Source: Candidatus Aminicenantota bacterium | GTDB taxonomy: Bacteria > Acidobacteriota > Aminicenantia > UBA2199 | Length of the DNA stretch: 7,582 bases | Assembly: GCA_030612495.1 (NCBI GenBank) | Contig: JAUWNT010000103.1 | Location: 1 to 7,582, forward strand | Direction: 5' to 3' | Part shown: piece after piece, positions 1 to 6,067 of the stretch | How the letters are laid out: the number at the start of each line of letters is the position of its first letter | Position numbering within the stretch: the first letter of the stretch is position 1 | Program-made: the position numbers and the translations under genes | The notes under the pieces: generated by a model | What the model was told of the DNA's origin: nothing | The model's database searches: none | The model's input: the letters and a program-made list of their open reading frames with translations, nothing else

Positions 1-12
1 TTTATAAATCCA

Positions 13-41
13 ATAATAAAGAACCTTAAAAGGTTTGTCAA
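13..41 (-). promoter_or_regulatory. Leftward sigma70-type promoter with a dyad in its spacer
   Basis: Read on the minus strand, a perfect -35 box TTGACA (41-36) is followed by 17 bp and a -10 box TATTAT (18-13, five of six matches). Transcription would start near base 6 and leave the window to the left, so a gene reading leftward probably begins just outside. The spacer contains an interrupted palindrome, AACCTT-AA-AAGGTT (22-35), a plausible repressor or activator site. The promoter match is seen directly; the regulatory role of the dyad is inferred. Confidence 0.5.
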
Positions 42-50
42 GGAAAATTA

Positions 51-174
51 GTTTAAGTTCATGTTCAAGTGCATGTTTATGTGGAAGTGTTGAGATGTTG
101 AAACGTCAAAGTGTCGTAGTGTCGAAGTGTGAGTGTCAGTGTAAGTGTCAGTGACAGTGTCTGTGTAAGTGGAA
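51..174. repeat. Degenerate 6-bp tandem repeat array (GT-rich)
   Basis: Bases 51-86 are six in-register hexamers of the form GTKYAW, for example GTTTAA, GTTCAT and GTGCAT. The GT phase is lost briefly but recurs at 105 and 111. From 127 to 174 there are eight further in-register hexamers with consensus GTGTMA. The exact word GTGTC occurs at 111, 119, 133, 145 and 157. The array is strongly strand-asymmetric, with G and T on the plus strand. The Ser-Val-rich reading frame through it is a by-product of the 6-bp period and is not a gene. Confidence 0.85.
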
Positions 175-176
175 GA

Positions 177-234
177 AGCATTCAGCCATCAGCATTCAGC
201 TTCTTTTTACTAAATCCCAGTCCCCAAATCCCAG
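177..234. repeat. Two short direct repeats with 14-bp spacing
   Basis: AGCATTCAGC occurs exactly at 177-186 and 191-200, and AAATCCCAG occurs exactly at 212-220 and 226-234. Both pairs are offset by 14 bp, twice 7, which matches the heptamer arrays further right. They join the GT-rich hexamer array on the left to the pyrimidine-rich arrays on the right. No coding potential was seen. Confidence 0.65.
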
Positions 235-243
235 ATCCTACAC

Positions 244-299
244 ATTTACTCATTCACCCATCTACCCATTTACTCATTCACTCATCTACTCATCAACTC
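244..299. repeat. 8-bp tandem repeat array, consensus ATYYACYC
   Basis: Seven contiguous octamers run without indels: ATTTACTC, ATTCACCC, ATCTACCC, ATTTACTC, ATTCACTC, ATCTACTC and ATCAACTC. The first six also form two copies of a 24-bp superunit (244-267 and 268-291) that differ at only two positions, both C/T. The plus strand of the array has no G. Confidence 0.9.
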
Positions 300-316
300 A
301 AAACTATTTAATTTTT

Positions 317-346
317 CCTCTTACCTCTAACCCCTTACCTCTTACC
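317..346. repeat. 7-bp tandem repeat array, CCTCTTA type
   Basis: Four in-register heptamers (CCTCTTA, CCTCTAA, CCCCTTA, CCTCTTA) are followed by the CC of a fifth unit. The plus strand has no G. Family comparison: short tandemly repeated heptamers (STRR sequences) are known from intergenic DNA of filamentous cyanobacteria, so this class of repeat has precedent, though these unit sequences differ. Confidence 0.85.
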
Positions 347-373
347 AAGATTTGAGTCTAAGTTTGAGCTTTC

Positions 374-415
374 CTTTTTACTTTTTACTTTTATCTTTTT
401 ACTTGTTACTCTTCA
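374..415. repeat. 7-bp tandem repeat array, CTTTTTA type
   Basis: Six in-register heptamers follow the consensus CTTTTTA: two exact, one CTTTTAT, one exact, then CTTGTTA and CTCTTCA, so units decay toward the right end. The array stops about 10 bp before the -35 box of the rightward promoter. A short 12-bp-spaced doublet of TTTGAG (351-356 and 363-368) lies between this array and the preceding one. Confidence 0.85.
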
Positions 416-424
416 CTACTTTAA

Positions 425-453
425 TTGCAATATGTAAAGATTTTATTTATAAT
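425..453 (+). promoter_or_regulatory. Sigma70-type promoter of the DUF401-ROK-lipB-lipA unit
   Basis: The -35 box TTGCAA (425-430) and a perfect -10 box TATAAT (448-453) are separated by 17 bp. Transcription should start near base 460, giving a leader of roughly 17 nt before the TTG start at 477. The promoter lies immediately right of the repeat mosaic and is the only strong one I see upstream of the four co-directional genes. Confidence 0.65.
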
Positions 454-465
454 CAATCTTTTATT

Positions 466-470
466 TGAGG
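466..470 (+). promoter_or_regulatory. Ribosome binding site that fixes a TTG start
   Basis: TGAGG at 466-470 lies 6 nt before TTG at 477. The reading frame has an in-frame TAA directly before this TTG (474-476), so translation cannot begin further upstream, and the next in-frame ATG is far inside the conserved protein. This supports the TTG as the true initiation codon. Confidence 0.65.
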
Positions 471-476
471 TATTAA

Positions 477-1697
477 TTGGGAATAATTTTATTAAAAATA
501 GGATCTGTTGTTTTTGCTCTTTTTATTTTTTTGAGAGTAAAAATCAATTTAGCTTTTTCTATTCTTTTGCTATCTGCTTATACAGTTTTTCTTTTCCATG
601 TAAATCTAAAAACTGCATTTGTTTCATCATTTCAGGTTTTAATAGAAGAGAGAACAATTCAGCTTTTTATTATAATTATGGCTGTTCTTTATATTGGAGC
701 AATACAAAAATCAGCAAAAATGTTTGATAAATTGATAAATTCTTTAAATTCAATCATTAAAGACAAACGTATTGTTGCAATGGTTTCACCCGCAATTATA
801 GGATTTCTACCAATGCCCGGTGGAGCTCTTTTTTCAGCACCTCTTGTTGATGTTTCTACAAAAAAGATGCATTTAAAACCTGAATTTAATACTTTTATAA
901 ATTTCTGGTTCAGACATTTGTGGGAATTTATATGGCCTATCTATGTGGGTCTTCTGGTTTTTCAAACTTTATCTCAAATACCTTTGAAAAAGATTATTCT
1001 ATTTCAATCTCCTTTTACGATTTTAAATATATCAACTGGTTTAATTGTGTCTTTTATATACTTCAAAAAACACAATATAAGACCATTATCACCTAAAGTT
1101 AATATTCCTTTTTCTAAAACAATAAAGGATTTTATTGCAGGCATATGGCCTGTGCTTTTAGTTATTCTTTTGTTTTTTATATTTTCTATCCCATTATATC
1201 TGTCATTAGTTATTGTTTCTATAATTCTTACTCTTGTTCTTCGCCTGAAAATAAAGGAGTTTTCAGAGGTATTGTTTTCTAAATTTGTTTTAAAGAATTT
1301 AATATTGATTGCAAGCGTTATGATATTCCAGAGGATAATAACAATTTCTAATGTATTTGAAACTCTTCAAGAAGAAGATATATCTTTTGTAATGGTTATT
1401 TTTATCTCTTTTTTGATATCTTTTATAATGGGGCTTTTAACTGGTGTAAATCAGGCATTTGTAGCAATTGCCTATCCTGTTCTATTTCCTTTATTTGCCA
1501 ATTTACCGAATGCGTTTTTCATTTCATTGTATATTTATGTTGTAGGTTTTGCAGGTGTTTTACTTTCACCAGTGCATCTATGTCTTGTGTTGACTAATGA
1601 ATACTTTAACTCGTCTTTAATAAAGGTTTATAAATACCTTGCTTTTCCAGCTGTAACACTAATTGCAGTTGCTACTCTATTAGTTTTTTTAATTTAA
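477..1697 (+). CDS. DUF401 family integral membrane protein (putative permease)
   Basis: This 406-residue, very hydrophobic protein has about ten predicted membrane segments and the length usual for the DUF401 family (TIGR00529-like). Family signatures seen are GFLPMPGGALFSAPLVD (about 109-125), NFWFRHLWEFIWPIY (142-156), GLLTGVNQAFVAIAYP (319-334) and SPVHLCLVLTNEYF (364-377). The paired conserved blocks with Pro and Gly inside membrane segments resemble ion/organic-acid transporter folds, so transport across the inner membrane is likely, but no substrate is established. Translation starts at TTG with a Shine-Dalgarno 6 nt upstream; an in-frame stop immediately precedes it, so no longer form exists. 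It is the first gene of the unit and ends 22 bp before the ROK gene. Family assignment is strong; function is inferred. Confidence 0.9.
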   Translation: MGIILLKIGSVVFALFIFLRVKINLAFSILLLSAYTVFLFHVNLKTAFVSSFQVLIEERTIQLFIIIMAVLYIGAIQKSAKMFDKLINSLNSIIKDKRIVAMVSPAIIGFLPMPGGALFSAPLVDVSTKKMHLKPEFNTFINFWFRHLWEFIWPIYVGLLVFQTLSQIPLKKIILFQSPFTILNISTGLIVSFIYFKKHNIRPLSPKVNIPFSKTIKDFIAGIWPVLLVILLFFIFSIPLYLSLVIVSIILTLVLRLKIKEFSEVLFSKFVLKNLILIASVMIFQRIITISNVFETLQEEDISFVMVIFISFLISFIMGLLTGVNQAFVAIAYPVLFPLFANLPNAFFISLYIYVVGFAGVLLSPVHLCLVLTNEYFNSSLIKVYKYLAFPAVTLIAVATLLVFLI

Positions 1698-1719
1698 GTT
1701 AAAAATAAAGGAGCATGTG

Positions 1720-2841
1720 ATGAGATATTCTAAAGATAAACGAGTAGTTATGACTCTGGATGCTGGTGGTACAAATCTTGTGTTTTCTGCAATAAAAGGA
1801 GAAAAAGAGATAATTGATCCAATAAGGCTGGATACTCCAGGAGATAATCTGAAAATATTTTTAGAGAGAATTATCAATGGTTTTAAACAAGTGGAGTCAA
1901 GTGTGCCAAAGAAACCTGCTGCTATTAGTTTTGCTTTCCCAGGCCCTGCTGATTATAAGAAAGGAATTATAGGTGATTTAGAAAATCTTCCAGCATTTAG
2001 AGAAGGTATTGCTCTTGGGCCAATGCTTGAGGATAAATTCCAGATACCTGTATTTATAAATAACGATGGGGATCTTTTTTCATATGGTGAAGCAATTGCC
2101 GGGCTTCTTCCTCAAATAAATAGTCTTATGGAAAAGAAAGGGAGTTCCAAGAGATATCAAAATCTTTTTGGCGCAACTTTTGGTACTGGTTTTGGAGGAG
2201 GGATTGTTCATAAAGGAGAAATTTTTTTTGGAGACAATTCTGCACAGGGTGAAGTTAATAGAATGAGAAACAAGTTTTTTAAAAATTGCAGTGTGGAAGA
2301 GAGTGTAAGCATTCGTGGAGTTAAAAGGGTTTATATTAGTGAAACTGGAATTAATATTGAGAGTTGCCCTTCTTCAGAGGAGATTTTTAAGATTGGGATT
2401 GGGCAAATGAATGGGAATAGAAAAGCAGCGATTAAGGCATTTGAGAGGTTGGGGATTGCAGCAGGTGATGCATTTGCAAATACTATTACTCTTATTGATG
2501 GTCTCATTGTGATTGGTGGAGGGCTTTCAGGTGCTCATCCTCTATTTATGAAAAAAATTATTGAAGAGATGAATAAAAAGTATAAAACAATGGATGGAGC
2601 TTCTGTTGATCATCTTGAAGCTAAGGTCTTTAATTTAGAGGATGATAAAGAGCTGGCCAGATTTTTAAAGGGAGAAAAAAGAGAGATTGAAGTTCCATTT
2701 ACAAAAAAAAGGGTTGCATATGACTGTTTAAAGAGAATTGGGGTAGGAATTACACGGCTTGGAACTTTAAGAGCAGTTTCTATTGGAGCATATACATTTG
2801 CTTTAAACGAGCTAGATAAAAAGGATTTTTCATATGAGTGA
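1720..2841 (+). CDS. ROK family sugar kinase-like protein, atypical
   Basis: This 373-residue actin-fold protein of the ROK (repressor, ORF, kinase) superfamily should be cytoplasmic and phosphorylate a hexose or amino sugar with ATP. Visible are the N-terminal phosphate motif DAGGTN (14-19), the catalytic Asp in NND (D116), a glycine loop GTGFGGG (155-161) and the adenosine-site motif VIGGGLSGA (264-272). It has no N-terminal helix-turn-helix, so it is not a ROK repressor. The classical ExGH motif reads EVNR (178-181), and the zinc-binding CxCGxxGCxE cluster is absent; only C190 lies in that region. This matches a less-studied ROK branch, which I recall mainly from Bacteroidetes-like genomes. 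I chose ATG at 1720 because AAAGGAG (1707-1713) lies 6 nt away; a GTG at 1717 would be only 3 nt away. The stop overlaps lipB by 8 bp. Substrate unknown. Confidence 0.88.
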   Translation: MRYSKDKRVVMTLDAGGTNLVFSAIKGEKEIIDPIRLDTPGDNLKIFLERIINGFKQVESSVPKKPAAISFAFPGPADYKKGIIGDLENLPAFREGIALGPMLEDKFQIPVFINNDGDLFSYGEAIAGLLPQINSLMEKKGSSKRYQNLFGATFGTGFGGGIVHKGEIFFGDNSAQGEVNRMRNKFFKNCSVEESVSIRGVKRVYISETGINIESCPSSEEIFKIGIGQMNGNRKAAIKAFERLGIAAGDAFANTITLIDGLIVIGGGLSGAHPLFMKKIIEEMNKKYKTMDGASVDHLEAKVFNLEDDKELARFLKGEKREIEVPFTKKRVAYDCLKRIGVGITRLGTLRAVSIGAYTFALNELDKKDFSYE

Positions 2842-3508
2842 TTATTGCTTAAATATACTTGATCTGGGTTGTAGAGAATATAAGGAGACCTGGAAAATTC
2901 AGAAAATGCTTGTACAAAAGGTTAAGGATAAGAAATTAAATAATACAATAATATTTGTTGAACACAATGATGTTTTTACTTTTGGCAAAAGAGGTAAGAC
3001 TGATAATCTGAAGGTAAAAGAGAACATTCTAAAGAAACTTGGGTTTGATATATTTGTAATTGAAAGAGGCGGTGATGTAACATACCATGGCCCGGGACAA
3101 CTGGTTATTTACCCTATTTATGATATAAAGACACATCTTGTGGGTGTAAAAAGGTTTGTGATGAATATTGAAAATGTAATAGTAAAAATGTTGGATGAAT
3201 TCGGGATAAAGGCTGAGGGTGATGAAAAGAAAATTGGGGTCTGGATAGGCAATGAAAAGATTTCTGCTATAGGAGTTGCATTTGACAGGCATGTTTCTTT
3301 TCATGGGGCTGCGCTTAATGTAAATACTGATCTTAGTAAGTTCAATTACATAGTTCCTTGTGGTCTCGCTGACAAAGGTGTGACATCTATGGCTAAAATA
3401 TTGAAAAGAAAAGTTTCAATACATGATGTGAAAAAAGTATTTCTTGAAAAGTGGGAAGATGTTTTTAAAGAAAGTTGTATTAAATTTACAAATGAGGATG
3501 AAATATGA
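2834..3508 (+). CDS. lipB: Lipoyl(octanoyl) transferase LipB
   Basis: LipB transfers octanoate from octanoyl-acyl carrier protein to the target lysine of lipoyl domains and the glycine cleavage H protein, the first step of endogenous lipoate synthesis in the cytoplasm. The 224-residue length is typical. Key features are RGGDVTYHGPGQLVIYPI (78-95), the catalytic lysine K142 in NEKISAIGV, the HGAALNV block (157-163) and the catalytic cysteine C176 in IVPCGL. K142 and C176 form the acyl-transfer dyad of this family. The ATG lies inside the end of the ROK gene (8-bp overlap), with AAGGAT about 8 nt upstream. Its TGA overlaps the lipA ATG in an ATGA junction, so translational coupling with lipA is likely. 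All signature residues are intact. Confidence 0.97.
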   Translation: MSDYCLNILDLGCREYKETWKIQKMLVQKVKDKKLNNTIIFVEHNDVFTFGKRGKTDNLKVKENILKKLGFDIFVIERGGDVTYHGPGQLVIYPIYDIKTHLVGVKRFVMNIENVIVKMLDEFGIKAEGDEKKIGVWIGNEKISAIGVAFDRHVSFHGAALNVNTDLSKFNYIVPCGLADKGVTSMAKILKRKVSIHDVKKVFLEKWEDVFKESCIKFTNEDEI

Positions 3509-4371
3509 GGAGAAAGCCAGAATGGTTGAAGACCCGTTTACCCAGGGAGAACAGTTATGTAAATATTAAAAAGATTTTGAATGAAGAAAAGCTTCATTCA
3601 GTATGTGTTGAAGCAAAATGTCCCAATATTAGCAAGTGCTGGGATTCTGGAACTGCAACATTTATGATACTCGGGGATATATGTACAAGGTCATGTAGAT
3701 TTTGTGCAATTAACACAGGTAATCCAAAGGGTTATGTAGATAAAAATGAACCTGAAAGGCTGAAGAACGCAGTAAAAAAAATGAAACTTGATTATGTTGT
3801 AATAACTTCAGTTGATAGAGATGATCTTTTAGATAAAGGAGCTGGAATTTTTATAGAAACAGCTAAATTGTTAAGAGAGTATAGAGATGATATATTAATT
3901 GAGGTACTTACTCCTGATTTTGGGGGTGATCCAGGTTTGCTTGAGGGTGTTTTGGAATCAGGAATTAATGTTTTCGCTCATAATATTGAGGTTGTTAGAA
4001 GTTTATCTAAAAAATTCAGGGATGTCAGGGCAGATTATGATCTGAGTTTAGAAGTATTGAAAATGGCTTCAAAAACGAAAAAGAACATTATTATAAAATC
4101 AGGCATAATGGTTGGAATTGGAGAGACAGAAGAAGAAGTTTTAGAGGCAATGTTAGATGTTAAAAAAAATGGGGTAAAAATATTCACAATAGGACAATAT
4201 CTTCAACCCCATAAAAATAATATTAATGTACAAAAATATATTAACCCGAATACTTTTGAAATGTTTAGAATAGAGGGAGAAAAAATGGGATTGAAAGTTA
4301 AATCCGGTCCGCTTGTTAGAAGTTCATTTGAAGCAAAGCAACTCTATTTGGAAGTTAGAAATCAATTTTAA
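3505..4371 (+). CDS. lipA: Lipoyl synthase LipA (radical SAM)
   Basis: LipA inserts two sulfur atoms at C6 and C8 of protein-bound octanoyl groups, completing lipoyl cofactor synthesis after LipB. The 288-residue length is normal. Auxiliary-cluster cysteines C34, C39 and C45 fit CX4CX5C, and radical-SAM cysteines C60, C64 and C67 fit CX3CX2C. Other family blocks are GTATFMILGDICTRSCRFC (49-67), YVVITSVDRDDL (97-108), FAHNIE (157-162) and SGPLVRSS (267-274), which supplies the serine ligand of the auxiliary cluster. Deviations from the usual consensus are RSSF-E for RSSY-H (272-276), LLDKGA for LPDGGA (108-113) and QYLQPHKNN for the usual QYLRPxxxH. GAGG at 3494-3497, 7 nt upstream, supports the ATG at 3505. 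It is the last gene of the unit and its stop overlaps the stop of the opposing gene by 4 bp. Confidence 0.97.
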   Translation: MRRKPEWLKTRLPRENSYVNIKKILNEEKLHSVCVEAKCPNISKCWDSGTATFMILGDICTRSCRFCAINTGNPKGYVDKNEPERLKNAVKKMKLDYVVITSVDRDDLLDKGAGIFIETAKLLREYRDDILIEVLTPDFGGDPGLLEGVLESGINVFAHNIEVVRSLSKKFRDVRADYDLSLEVLKMASKTKKNIIIKSGIMVGIGETEEEVLEAMLDVKKNGVKIFTIGQYLQPHKNNINVQKYINPNTFEMFRIEGEKMGLKVKSGPLVRSSFEAKQLYLEVRNQF

Positions 4372-4985
4372 AATAAAACTTTTATATCCCCTGCACCTTC
4401 CCTTATAATTTCAGGAGGGTCTATTGAGAAATCTACTATTGTTGAAGGTTTGGTTGGCATAATACCTGCATCAAGTATAAGGTCTATTGCATGTTTATAT
4501 AATTCTGCTATTTCTTCAGGATCAGTGAAAAATTCTTCTTCTCCTTTAGGTACGCTTGTGCTTAGTAATGGACGCCCCAGTTCTTCAACTATGCAACGTG
4601 CTACTTCAGAATTGGGAATTCTTATTCCTACAGTTTTTCTCTTTTGAAGAATGTTTTTTGGTACTTCGTTAGAAGCAGGAAGTATAAAAGTATATGGCCC
4701 TGGGAGTGTACGACGCATAATACGAAAAGCTTTATTACTTATATGACCCCATTTTGATATGTTTTGTAAATCTTTACATATAAAGCTAAGGAGTTTATTC
4801 TTTGAAGCTTTTTTGATTTTAAGGATTTTTTCAATAGCTTGCTTGTTTAATATGTCAGCACCTAATCCGTAGATTGTATCAGTAGGATATACAATCACAC
4901 CTCCACTTTTAAGTATTTTTACTGCATGAATTATTTGTTTTCTATGAGGATTATTAAAATAAACTTTTTGAATTTCGATTTTCAT
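4368..4985 (-). CDS. Sua5/YciO/YrdC/YwlC family protein (threonylcarbamoyl-AMP synthase-like)
   Basis: This 205-residue single-domain protein belongs to the superfamily that makes threonylcarbamoyl-AMP for the tRNA modification t6A. Motifs seen are GGVIVYPTDTIYGLGAD (28-44), LPGPYTFILPAS (94-105), GIRIPNS (120-126), LSTS (141-144), KPSTIVDFS (179-187) and REGAGDI (195-201). The overall pattern, with a KRKTVGIRIP stretch, TDPEEI (154-159) and a short C-terminus, resembles E. coli YciO more than TsaC or the two-domain Sua5. The basic KxR loop of TsaC reads IKKASKNKL (57-65) with no arginine. E. coli YciO is known not to replace TsaC in vivo, so the t6A role is uncertain here unless this is the only family member in the genome. 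On the minus strand GAGG (4996-4993) lies 7 nt before the ATG. Confidence 0.9.
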   Translation of the reverse strand: MKIEIQKVYFNNPHRKQIIHAVKILKSGGVIVYPTDTIYGLGADILNKQAIEKILKIKKASKNKLLSFICKDLQNISKWGHISNKAFRIMRRTLPGPYTFILPASNEVPKNILQKRKTVGIRIPNSEVARCIVEELGRPLLSTSVPKGEEEFFTDPEEIAELYKHAIDLILDAGIMPTKPSTIVDFSIDPPEIIREGAGDIKVLF

Positions 4986-5016
4986 TTATAATCCTCAATT
5001 TTTAAAATGCCCATTT

Positions 5017-5046
5017 ATTATATACTTTTATTTCTTAAAATAGCAA
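5017..5046 (-). promoter_or_regulatory. Promoter of the YciO-type gene
   Basis: On the minus strand, TTGCTA (5046-5041) and a perfect TATAAT (5022-5017) are separated by 18 bp. The predicted start is near 5010, giving a leader of about 25 nt that contains the GAGG ribosome binding site. It lies back to back with the DUF3187 gene promoter in the 146-bp divergent region. Confidence 0.5.
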
Positions 5047-5066
5047 ATTTTTTTTGCATTAAACTC

Positions 5067-5095
5067 TTGGCTTATTTTGAAAAATGTTTTAAAAT
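5067..5095 (+). promoter_or_regulatory. Promoter of the DUF3187 gene
   Basis: TTGGCT (5067-5072, four of six) and TAAAAT (5090-5095, five of six) are separated by 17 bp. The predicted start is near 5102, about 30 nt before the ATG at 5132. The flanking DNA is very AT-rich, so chance matches are more likely than usual. Confidence 0.45.
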
Positions 5096-5131
5096 AGATG
5101 TTAATAAATTTGTTGGATTTGGAAACAAAAT

Positions 5132-6055
5132 ATGAAGAAAAATATGACATTTCGAGTTTTTTTACTTTTTTTTTATTTGGCTTATCTTTCTGTAATGATT
5201 TATCCAAAAAGTACTGAGTACCCTCTTATTCAATCTATGAGTTACTTTCCATATTCTGATAATAATTTATTGAAGAAAAAAGATTTTTCATTCAATTTAG
5301 ATCTATATTATTCGAATATTTATATGTTTAATAGAGAAAAAACAGTTGTAAATGATTTTGAAAATTTAAGCACTGTGTTTGAATTTCGGTATGGACTTGC
5401 AAGAGGGTTGAATATGGAACTCTATCTTAGACATTCTTATATCTTTGGAGGAATGATGGATAGATTTATTGAAAATTTTCATGATTATTTTAGGTTTTCG
5501 GACAATCACAGACCTGATTATCTAAGAGATTCCGTTCATTACAGATTTAATGATAGTTTTTTCTATACTGATAAAAAGGGAAGTTTTTCTCCTGTTATTT
5601 TATCTTTTCTTGGGCGGATCTTCGAATCTCCCCATTTTTCTATTAAATCAAGGATAGCTATTGGCTTACCATTATCTAATACTCCTGGATTAAGTTCGGG
5701 TAAACCATTTTTAACTCCAGGACTGATATTGACTTATAAAAAAGATTGGTTTTCAATTGATTTTATAAATTATTTGTCTTTTTTTAAAGAGCCTGTATGG
5801 TTAAAAGGAGAAGATGTTCGTTCTTTTATTTATAGGTCTGAAATCAAATTACATATAAAAAGATTTATCGCAGGCTTTATTTTCAGAACTTCTCCATTTG
5901 AAAAAGGTGATATATCACACAATGCTTATCAAATATATGTTGGTTTTAAGGTATTTAAGAGTTTAGAGTTTATAGTTCTTGAAGATTTTGATCCCTTTGA
6001 TACAACCCCTGATATAAGTTTTAATATAAGACTAAATCTCTTTAATAAAAAATAA
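5132..6055 (+). CDS. DUF3187 family protein, probable outer-membrane beta-barrel
   Basis: This 307-residue protein begins with a signal-peptide-like segment: basic MKKNMTFR then a hydrophobic stretch about 9-23. Cleavage is probably shortly after, but no clean AxA site is visible. The mature part is rich in alternating aromatic and polar residues (for example SFNLDLYYSNIYMF at 53-66), as expected of beta strands. The block GGMMDRFIENFHDYF (106-120) and the C-terminal EDFDPFDTTPDISFNIRLN (284-302) match my memory of DUF3187, whose members are predicted outer-membrane proteins of unknown function. The ATG at 5132 has only a weak GGA at 5121-5123; a second in-frame ATG at 5144 would also leave an export signal. 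It appears monocistronic, with divergent and convergent neighbours. Export is well supported; the barrel fold is inferred. Confidence 0.78.
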   Translation: MKKNMTFRVFLLFFYLAYLSVMIYPKSTEYPLIQSMSYFPYSDNNLLKKKDFSFNLDLYYSNIYMFNREKTVVNDFENLSTVFEFRYGLARGLNMELYLRHSYIFGGMMDRFIENFHDYFRFSDNHRPDYLRDSVHYRFNDSFFYTDKKGSFSPVILSFLGRIFESPHFSIKSRIAIGLPLSNTPGLSSGKPFLTPGLILTYKKDWFSIDFINYLSFFKEPVWLKGEDVRSFIYRSEIKLHIKRFIAGFIFRTSPFEKGDISHNAYQIYVGFKVFKSLEFIVLEDFDPFDTTPDISFNIRLNLFNKK

Positions 6056-6067
6056 AATAGGCTCAGG

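Noticed and set aside
22..35. Terminator hairpin AACCTT-AA-AAGGTT
   Set aside because: No T-tract follows on the plus strand, and its position between the -35 and -10 boxes of a leftward promoter makes a regulatory dyad more likely.
129..311. 60-residue plus-strand frame rich in Ser-Val and Thr-His-Leu repeats
   Set aside because: Its amino acid repeats follow directly from the 6-bp and 8-bp DNA arrays; there is no ribosome binding site and no recognisable family.
51..415. CRISPR array
   Set aside because: Units are 6-14 bp, contiguous and degenerate; there are no 20-40 bp repeats with unique spacers and no cas genes.
425..727. 100-residue plus-strand frame overlapping the start of the DUF401 gene
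   Set aside because: Its first codons are the -35 to -10 promoter region, and the rest lies out of frame inside the conserved permease. The true gene has its own ribosome binding site and a TTG start, so no frameshift is needed.
1689..1877. Minus-strand 62-residue frame opposite the ROK gene start
   Set aside because: It is antisense to a well-supported coding region and has no family features.
3029..3304. Minus-strand 91-residue frame inside lipB
   Set aside because: It lies wholly opposite conserved LipB catalytic blocks; its composition is that of a shadow frame.
4450..4647. Plus-strand 65-residue frame opposite the YciO-type gene
   Set aside because: It is antisense to conserved motifs of the real gene and carries no independent signal.
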